DNA of 64,000 nt from Sphaerolaimus hirsutus. Taxonomy: Eukaryota; Nematoda; Chromadorea; Monhysterida; Sphaerolaimidae. The stretch covers positions 7,127,206 through 7,191,205 of the forward strand of contig OZ038459.1 of NCBI GenBank assembly GCA_964036195.1. Direction: 5' to 3'. A program made the position numbers and the translations under genes. Shown piece after piece: positions 63,701 to 64,000 of this stretch (the first letter of the stretch is position 1; each line of letters opens with the position of its first letter). The notes under the pieces were generated by a model. It was not told the origin of the DNA. It did no database searches and saw only the letters and a list, made by a program, of their open reading frames with translations.

Positions 63701-64000
63701 TAAGTTAAAAGAAAAGTTAACTTTTCACTTATAAACCTGGTTTTCCTCTAACTTTGAATTTTTCTTTAAATTTTCGACTTCACAGTTCAAAATTGTGTTT
63801 TTTACTTCCCAAATTCTGAATCAACCACAAACAAACCTTGACACCGCACTCCATTCTCACGCGAAAAGCAGCCACATCAACCAGAGGATAACTGCCCAAA
63901 TTCATCCTCTGTCTGGACGGTTCAGTTGCCACAGCATAAACAGCCACGTAGCAAACACCTGGACCGGCCATTTTACTGGTCGCTGCGAAGCGGAACGCCC
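17164..64000 (-). CDS. Complement C3/TEP (alpha-2-macroglobulin family)-like protein, 5' end outside the window
   Basis: Twenty-five phase-consistent exons give 1227 C-terminal residues: 63837-64000, 63409-63585, 63276-63335, 62815-63121, 62153-62408, 61702-61903, 61087-61226, 60467-60656, 59628-59730, 58864-59087, 58537-58667, 34102-34136, 33004-33050, 32173-32276, 31340-31467, 23237-23379, 22669-22815, 20423-20556, 20172-20259, 19585-19647, 18954-19231, 18660-18733, 18102-18346, 17426-17529, 17164-17305. Domain order is MG6, a variable insert, MG7, CUB/helical thioester-type domain, MG8, C345C. Family landmarks are VRRYFPEVWIFDE, APHSITNWTISA, KLCFDDGTCFCAEAAC and YYLNGLVDMW. Members are secreted opsonins, complement components or adhesion factors. 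The thioester motif GCGEQ is absent. The length matches C3 from MG6 onward. Some acceptors (exons 9, 11, 21, 24) are weak and could shift; extra exons in the 7.9-kb intron 15 are possible. Confidence 0.85.
17620..17785. repeat. Fragment of CAGGGGTT...TATCTATC repeat
   Basis: Contains CAGGGGTTCAGTATGGGG, a C run and AGCTATCTATCTATCC, matching the left part of the element at 44107-44588. Lies after exon 24 sequence on the plus strand, inside C3-like intron 23. Confidence 0.5.
18954..20556 (-). CDS. C3-like gene, exons 18-21 (CUB, MG8, start of C345C)
   Basis: Exon 18 (20423-20556) reads IVAVLTYSTRPSRNN and EATIDISATRFRRNGT, the exit from the helical domain. Exon 19 (20172-20259) reads VQHGLFTGYHVLDGSF. 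Exon 20 (19585-19647) reads CYKVVQEPKPEAHAV. Exon 21 (18954-19231) reads THLYIYALRIDPCEIDV, FRPHSPTGKIAERILDYSEA and KLCFDDGTCFCAEAAC. MG8 looks about 25 residues short between exons 20 and 21, so one small exon may be missing, and the acceptor of exon 21 (ACCAAG) is weak. Confidence 0.7.
20580..20653. repeat. Short CGAG-type MITE remnant
   Basis: ACCGTATTTGCTCGATTAGTC at the left and GACTAATCAATCGAGCAAA at the right form an imperfect palindrome just upstream of C3-like exon 18. Confidence 0.5.
20773..21643. mobile_element. Element with 30-bp inverted ends and internal minisatellite
   Basis: AATTGAGGCATCTAGTTCCG at 20773 is repeated inverted to 21643 (CGGAACTAGATGCCTCAATT). Between them, GGAGATACCCTGTTTCG followed by GATTTTTT-like sequence recurs about eight times at 21158-21475, plus a hairpin of the same unit at 20998-21058. 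It lies in C3-like intron 17 (20557-22668). Confidence 0.75.
22265..22395. repeat. Fragment of the TATCTATC repeat family
   Basis: GTAGCGGGGGGCTGTTCAGG, GGTAGATAGATAGCTGGGC and CTTACCCCTGCGGG are words of the CAGGGGT-ended family, here partial and inverted. Confidence 0.45.
22669..23379 (-). CDS. C3-like gene, exons 16-17 (helical domain)
   Basis: Exon 16 (23237-23379) has TTTCAG and GTGAGT boundaries and reads SDSNGPLWRYGAKKSGAWRQ, then DRIRAFIDRASYDMEKANEI. Its first half (about 23325-23372) resembles the GGCGCC repeats of the window. Exon 17 (22669-22815) reads GLLAFVDTHGRDADLSSREI, LDRLADWLHSEADV and ends GDYVYAL, joining IVAVLTYS of exon 18 as in the family's QDTVVALQALAKY block. Confidence 0.75.
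23652..23905. mobile_element. MITE with GCGGACCGC inverted ends
   Basis: Left CCGCGGACCGCACGTTATGC, right GCATAGTTTGCGGTCCGCCG; internal CTTGTATGCGACTCCGCC and AGACATAGTAATTTTG are shared with 10976-11143 and 53637-54000. Lies in C3-like intron 15. Confidence 0.65.
24126..24682. repeat. Composite TTTACGTTTAC-word repeat
   Basis: Starts TTGCTGAAACGTATTTACGC and ends TACGTTTTAACAACG. It carries a small fragment of the GCGGTCCGC family near 24205-24220. Relative of the hAT-type element at 36285-36991. Confidence 0.5.
24955..25115. repeat. GGCGCC-rich palindromic repeat
   Basis: Several GGCGCC/ATGGCGCC words in both orientations (for example CACTTGGCGCCCTG). The same word cluster recurs at 15625-15680, 23325-23360, 32833-32905, 46690-46835, 48930-48990, 51440-51530, 54828-54930, 60208-60290 and 60705-60785. 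Confidence 0.5.
26280..26790. mobile_element. CAGGGGT-ended hAT-like MITE with TATCTATC core
   Basis: Left CAGGGGTCTCGAATGGGG, right TTCAAGATACCCCTG. Internal AGCTATCTATCTATCC, GGAGCGATTTTTAAG and CCGGAGGAGCGATTTGCTAT recur in the copies at 44107-44588 and 49840-50150. No coding capacity; the predicted ORFs across it are repeat translations. Confidence 0.65.
27345..27725. repeat. Truncated copy of the CAGGGTTGG hAT element
   Basis: Ends TCTGAGATTTTGCTAACCCTG, the inverse of the left end of 55094-56092, and shares its long TTTTATTTTATTTTA tract and the TTGTCATGACAATT and GACACTTTGCATGAC words. The left half is missing. Confidence 0.55.
28306..28741. mobile_element. CGAGGAAATACGGTA-family MITE
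   Basis: Perfect outer inverted ends TACCGTATTTCCTCG and CGAGGAAATACGGTA flanked by ATATAT on both sides. Internal TTTATTATTTCGTCAG and long G runs. Best-bounded copy of the most abundant repeat in the window. Confidence 0.7.
29187..29990. repeat. Cluster of CGAGGATATACGGTA-family copies
   Basis: A fragment at 29187-29275, a full copy from TACCGTATATCCTCG near 29448 to CGAGGATATACGGTA near 29905, and a right-end fragment ending GAGGAAATACGGTA near 29990. The G-rich internal GAGTTATTCAAGGGGGAGG words are shared throughout. Confidence 0.6.
31340..34136 (-). CDS. C3-like gene, exons 12-15 (helical domain)
   Basis: Exon 12 is only 35 bases (34102-34136; IMTLQALDALS) between a 24.4-kb intron and a 1-kb intron. 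Exon 13 (33004-33050) reads LLATGLQCDQVASPIL, exon 14 (32173-32276) ASRSDEQHLLSASMVMLTHS, exon 15 (31340-31467) HLVIQKLFEQLAFNENRS and an Ala-rich helix. The alternating amphipathic helices fit the alpha/alpha toroid of the thioester domain. Phases run 2, 1, 0, 2, 1 without a break. These exons are GC-richer than the surrounding repeats. Confidence 0.75.
31690..31870. repeat. Fragment of the TATCTATC / CAGGGGT family
   Basis: GATAGATAGCTGAACGATC, a G run and GATAGATAGCTGGCCGATT match the inverted arm of 44107-44588. Lies between C3-like exons 14 and 15. Confidence 0.45.
32613..32832. mobile_element. Introner-family element, type B
   Basis: Left CAGGTGGCTGTCCCAAGCC, right GGCTTGGGACTGCCCCCAGG. 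Arms consist of TGTAAAGTGTAAAGTAAAG words around an AT-rich centre with TTTATTACTGAA. It lies inside C3-like intron 13 and is not itself the intron. Confidence 0.7.
35261..35458. mobile_element. Introner-family element, type A
   Basis: Left CAGGTGCCACCCCCAGACCC, right GTCTGGGACTGCCCCCAG, with TGTAAAATGCC arms and the centre GGCAACTCGGTTGCC. Same organisation and length (about 195 bp) as the two introns in the GPCR gene. Confidence 0.75.
35541..35921. mobile_element. CGAGGATATACGGTA-family MITE
   Basis: TACCGCAAATCCTCGAATAAG at the left and TTATTCGAGGATTTAGGGTA at the right; internal C runs and GAATAACTCCCCCCT words. An ORF across it is a repeat translation. Confidence 0.6.
36178..37740. mobile_element. 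Foldback element, about 1.5 kb, with nested hAT insertion
   Basis: The arm at about 36178-36275 (CATATCACAGTATGTCTCCC, CACATGTCGCGTGTGCAATA) recurs inverted at about 37605-37700. The right arm contains a tandem duplication of a unit of about 38 bases (GCATGTGTAGGGAGACATAC). The hAT element 36285-36991 sits just inside the left arm. Confidence 0.65.
36285..36991. mobile_element. Non-autonomous hAT-type element with 8-bp TSD
   Basis: 707 bp, ends CAGAGTTGCGAAAGCG and CACAACTCTG, flanked by GTGTGCAC at 36277-36284 and 36992-36999. Internal TTTACGCTTACGC words. No transposase. Confidence 0.8.
37770..37925. mobile_element. Introner-family element, type A, right end truncated
   Basis: Left CAGGAGGCACTCCCAGACCC, TGTAAAATG-type arms and the centre GGCAACGGTTGCC. 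The right end stops at AAAGGGTCTGG, short of the usual GACTGCCCCCAG. Confidence 0.6.
37960..38700. repeat. TTCGAATTTTCG repeat, long copy
   Basis: Shares GAAGCTTAAAAACCACAGTA, TTTTTTTGATGGA, GCATATCAATTGTC and GCGTTTTGTCACCTTC blocks with 57820-58290, bounded by AATTTTCGAA tracts. The ORF at 38403-38660 is part of this repeat. Confidence 0.55.
38711..38912. mobile_element. Introner-family element, type B
   Basis: CAGGGG at 38711-38716 and 38907-38912 flanks CAGTCCCAAGCCC ... GGCTTGAGACTGCCAC; arms of TGTAAAGTGTAAAG and TTGACTTTACATTTG words. Confidence 0.7.
39994..40134. repeat. Foldback repeat CACACACTAGTTT
   Basis: CACACACTAGTTT at the left and AAACTAGTGTGTG at the right, with GGTGAAAACTGGAATAGCGA and an inverted partner inside. 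It explains the 104-aa ORF across it. Confidence 0.6.
43018..43400. mobile_element. CACAGCAAAAAATGG inverted-end element with GAAGCG core
   Basis: Left CACAGCAAAAAATGGATTCG, right CCCATTTTTTGCTGTG; core of GAAGCGTGTGG / CTTCCACACGC words. TTT flanks both ends. A relative is at about 57078-57160. Confidence 0.7.
43426..43625. other. Assembly gap (200 N)
   Basis: Exactly 200 N, so the size is probably nominal. The 22 bases on each side ending AAATAAGACTGCATT are duplicated across the gap. Confidence 0.95.
44107..44588. mobile_element. CAGGGGTTT-ended hAT-like MITE
   Basis: Left CAGGGGTTTAGTAGGGG, right AAATCTACAAAACCCCTG, with internal tandem TATCTATCCCGGAGGC and GGAGCGATTTTTGAAAAA. The fullest copy of its family here. 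Confidence 0.65.
44740..44945. mobile_element. Introner-family element, type B
   Basis: CAGGGG at the left and CAGGTG at the right flank CCAGTCCCAATCC ... CCTTGGGACTGCCAC; arms of TGTAAAGTGTAAAG-type words and a TTTATTACTGAAATTTG centre. Confidence 0.7.
46682..46863. mobile_element. CTAGTGATGTAAAA inverted-end MITE with GGCGCC core
   Basis: CTAGTGATGTAAAA at the left, TTTACATCACTAG at the right, and a core of GGCGCC/GCGCCATGGCGC words. Shows that at least some GGCGCC clusters are the body of a mobile element. Confidence 0.65.
48092..48179. repeat. 88-bp hairpin ACATTCGTCCACACAT
   Basis: ACATTCGTCCACACAT and its inverse ATGTGTGGACGAATGT bound a smaller inner palindrome (CCCTAAT ... ATTAGGG). 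It lies 307 bp before the nested GPCR start codon. Confidence 0.55.
48486..53582 (+). CDS. Peptide-type class A GPCR nested in the C3-like gene, 605 aa
   Basis: Exons: 48486-48875, 49369-49626, 50225-50398, 50917-51106, 51864-52056, 52392-52605, 53184-53582; phases agree and give 606 codons. An extracellular tail of about 80 residues is rich in Ser/Thr/Asn with N-glycosylation sites (NLSN, NITA). TM1 has GLPLNVYAL, TM2 has LNLSDIC, extracellular loop 1 has WPWGTTLC, TM3 ends AADRLLAFQNPLK (DRL in place of DRY), loop 2 has three Cys, TM5 has VTFWVPFL, TM6 has FITWLPYN, TM7 has VLNPFIY. The third intracellular loop is unusually long (about 200 residues over exons 4-6). The TM5-TM7 pattern recalls GnRH/AKH/corazonin/vasopressin-like receptors; this is a family-level guess. 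Exon 4 may end at 51097 instead, also in phase. The gene lies antisense in a 24.4-kb intron. Confidence 0.82.
49840..50150. repeat. TATCTATC-family fragment in GPCR intron 2
   Basis: CATCTACCTATCTATGTAG, TTTTAGCTCGATTTTTAC and CGAGCTATCTATCCC match the 26280-26790 family. Inside intron 2 (49627-50224). Confidence 0.45.
50421..50836. repeat. TTTACGTTTAC-word repeat in GPCR intron 3
   Basis: Starts TGTTAAGACGTATTTACG and ends GTACTTTTAACAACTCTGG, whose ACTCTGG end is that of the hAT element 36285-36991. Confidence 0.5.
52615..52905. repeat. TATCTATC fragment followed by a decayed introner-like palindrome
   Basis: 52615-52700 carries GGGGTCTACAATGGGG and AGCTATTTATCTATC. 52770-52905 has CCTGTAAAGTGTGAAGTC and GACACTTTACATTACACTTT arms with no clear CAG-type ends. 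Both are in GPCR intron 6. Confidence 0.45.
52941..53121. mobile_element. Introner-family element, type B, in GPCR intron 6
   Basis: CTGGTGGCAGTCCCAAGCC at the left and GGCTTGGGGCTGCCCCCAGG at the right, with TGTAAAGTG arms. It lies inside the intron 52606-53183 but does not define its splice sites. Confidence 0.7.
53637..54000. mobile_element. GCGGNCCGC-ended MITE with nested fragment
   Basis: Left GCGGGCCGCACGCTATGC, right GCATACTTTGCGGTCATG; same internal words as 23652-23905. A TAGGGTTCAAATAGGATCC fragment interrupts it near 53755-53850. Confidence 0.55.
54252..54583. mobile_element. CGAGGATATACGGTA-family MITE, interrupted by a hAT element
   Basis: Starts TACCGTATATCCGTGAATAAG. Its right end CGAGGATATACG stops at 54583 and resumes at 55044 with GATAAACGGTA. 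Confidence 0.65.
54584..55043. mobile_element. hAT-type element with GGCGCC core
   Basis: Ends CAGGGCCGTATCCAGG and CCTGGATACGTTCCTG, flanked by GATATACG and GATAAACG (7 of 8 identical). Internal GCGCGCAAGCGCGCA, G/C runs and GGCGCC palindromes match 59951-60397. Confidence 0.75.
55094..56092. mobile_element. hAT-type element, 999 bp, exact 8-bp TSD
   Basis: Ends CAGGGTTGGCAAAAT and AAAACCAACCCTG, flanked by GTCATGAA at 55086-55093 and 56093-56100. Body of AATAAAATAAAAT tracts; an introner-like palindrome (about 55325-55725) lies inside. Confidence 0.8.
56457..56655. mobile_element. CGAGGTAATACGGTA-family MITE
   Basis: TACCGTATTACATCGAATTAC at the left, TTTCGAGGTAATACGGTA at the right, and GACGAAATAAAAAACCCC-type internal words. 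Confidence 0.6.
57615..57785. repeat. Palindromic array of ACGCACAAACGCC units
   Basis: GTACGCACAAACGCCTGG-type units on the left half and their inverse (TTTGTGCGCGCCGG) on the right. A sister array lies at 58289-58440. Confidence 0.6.
57820..58290. repeat. TTCGAATTTTCG repeat, second copy
   Basis: Same block order as 37960-38700 (TTGAAGCTTTAAAAACAGTA, TTTTTTTGATGGAG, CATATCAATTG, GCGTTTTGTGACCTCG). ORFs across it are repeat translations. Confidence 0.55.
58289..58440. repeat. Second palindromic array of ACGCACAAATGCCCGG units
   Basis: Three GGTACGCACAAATG(A/C)CC units precede inverted units (TTTGTGCGTACCGGAC, GGGCGTTTGTGCGCGCC). It lies just after C3-like exon 11 (lower coordinates). Confidence 0.6.
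58537..59730 (-). CDS. C3-like gene, exons 9-11 (start of the thioester-type domain)
   Basis: Exon 9 (59628-59730) has TLWGTMELTLSEDTSV and FYLQVT. Exon 10 (58864-59087) continues FLPNLLPTLPAEISEN, which lines up with the family pattern L..LL.LP.GCGEQN but has AEISEN, so neither the thioester Cys nor Gln is present. An RNRRS basic cluster follows. Exon 11 (58537-58667) has ECGYSMQRYPMGDDDKSV, matching the DGSFS..G...S.WLTA region. Exon 10 could instead end at 58842 (GTGGGT donor), but only 58864 keeps phase with exon 11. Confidence 0.75.
58684..58792. repeat. CGAGG-family fragment in C3-like intron 10
   Basis: Contains GAACTATTCGAGGGGG, GGAATTATTCAAGGGGG and ends TTTAAGTAAATACGATA. It fills most of the short intron between exons 10 and 11. 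Confidence 0.5.
59136..59340. mobile_element. Small hAT-type MITE with CGATATCGAAA core
   Basis: 205 bp, ends TAGGGTTCAAACGATATATCG-like (left) and CGAAATCGTTTGAACCCTA (right), flanked by CTAAGGTG and CTTAGGTG (7 of 8 identical). Lies in C3-like intron 9. Confidence 0.75.
59341..59400. repeat. 60-bp hairpin TTTCACACTGTTTTT
   Basis: CTTAGGTGGCTTTCACACTG and its inverse CAGTGTGAAGCTGCCTTA enclose TTTGTCGACA. It abuts the element at 59136-59340. Confidence 0.55.
59951..60397. mobile_element. hAT-type element, exact 8-bp TSD, GGCGCC core
   Basis: 447 bp, ends CAAGGGCGTACGCAGG and CCTGCGTACGTCCCTG, flanked by ATTCAAGG at 59943-59950 and 60398-60405. Contains GCGCGCAAGCGCGCA and CCATGGCGCTGGCGCC. 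Lies in C3-like intron 8. Confidence 0.8.
60467..62408 (-). CDS. C3-like gene, exons 5-8 (FPEVW motif and MG7)
   Basis: Exon 5 (62153-62408) contains KNGFDVMPDFLASN followed by VDTVRRYFPEVWIFDE, the conserved (R)YFPETWLW block. Exon 6 (61702-61903) has APHSITNWTISAAQWSPG and ELPSDVYVRERLA, the start of MG7. Exon 7 (61087-61226) continues VRVTAFMYAPGRDRR and has a CC pair. Exon 8 (60467-60656) has HIHVEFLQIGKQVLKLTLRK. Donors include GTGAGT (62152) and GTGAGC (60466). Confidence 0.85.
61302..61668. mobile_element. CGAGGATATACGGTA-family MITE in C3-like intron 6
   Basis: CACCGTATATGCTTGAATAAG at the left, TTTCGAGGATATACGGTA at the right; the intron spans 61227-61701, so the element makes up most of it. 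Confidence 0.6.
61951..62117. mobile_element. TAGTGATGTAAAG MITE in C3-like intron 5
   Basis: TTAGTGATGTTAAAGACACC at the left, GGTGCCTTTACATCACTA at the right, core of GGCACCG and CACCGG words, flanked by TTGATCAT and TTGATCAC. It occupies two thirds of the 249-bp intron 61904-62152. Confidence 0.6.
62815..64000 (-). CDS. C3-like gene, exons 1-4 of the window (MG6 and insert)
   Basis: Exon 1 (63837 to beyond 64000) reads AFRFAATSKMAGPGVCYVAV through VRMECGVK, the strand pattern of MG6 in TEPs and C3. Exon 2 (63409-63585) has DPDQISPGDAISFQF and PNAWLTIAGHDVRLESI, equivalent to the segment normally ending in GVDKSVLLL. Exons 3 (63276-63335) and 4 (62815-63121) encode a Cys-containing insert (LESDCGTAGSLYVQLKS) with no counterpart that I recognise. 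Exon 4 could end earl​ier, at the GTATAC donor near 63010; both choices keep phase 1. Confidence 0.75.

Overview
This is a window of animal nuclear DNA: AT-rich, repeat-dense, with intron-split genes whose exons join in consistent reading phase through GT-AG junctions. There are no operons, tRNAs, rRNAs or CRISPR arrays. The gene set (a ZP-domain membrane protein, two class A GPCRs and a complement C3/alpha-2-macroglobulin-type protein) indicates a bilaterian. One receptor resembles orphan amine-like GPCRs I associate with arthropods and nematodes, which hints at an ecdysozoan, but the species cannot be fixed from the sequence.

Layout. 1-4057: no gene recognised; MITE-like repeats. 4058-9071 (+): an 11-exon orphan GPCR (679 aa). 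9885-14062 (+): a ZP-domain protein with signal peptide, ZP domain, RKKR cleavage site and a transmembrane segment. 14063-17163: intergenic. 17164 to beyond 64000 (-): 25 exons encoding the last 1227 residues of a C3/TEP-like protein (MG6, MG7, thioester-type helical domain, MG8, C-terminal C345C/netrin domain). Its 24.4-kb intron (34137-58536) contains a complete seven-exon GPCR gene in the opposite orientation (48486-53582, 605 aa).

Most striking observation: a family of palindromic elements (about 185-220 bp, ends like C[A/T]G|GTGCCAGTCCC ... GGGACTGCCCCCAG|G) carries splice sites at its own ends. Two copies are, base for base, complete introns of the first GPCR gene (7530-7724 and 8871-9064). 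A third (13801-13990) sits inside the last coding region of the ZP gene. About ten more full or decayed copies lie in introns and intergenic DNA. These behave as introners, that is, transposable elements that create introns.

The remaining non-coding DNA is largely non-autonomous DNA transposons. At least five have hAT-type 8-bp target duplications, one foldback element has a 9-bp duplication, and the 200-base assembly gap appears to separate two alleles of one locus, with and without an insertion. The genes look unrelated in function. What links them is the repeat traffic, which has made introns, filled introns and probably contributed coding sequence.
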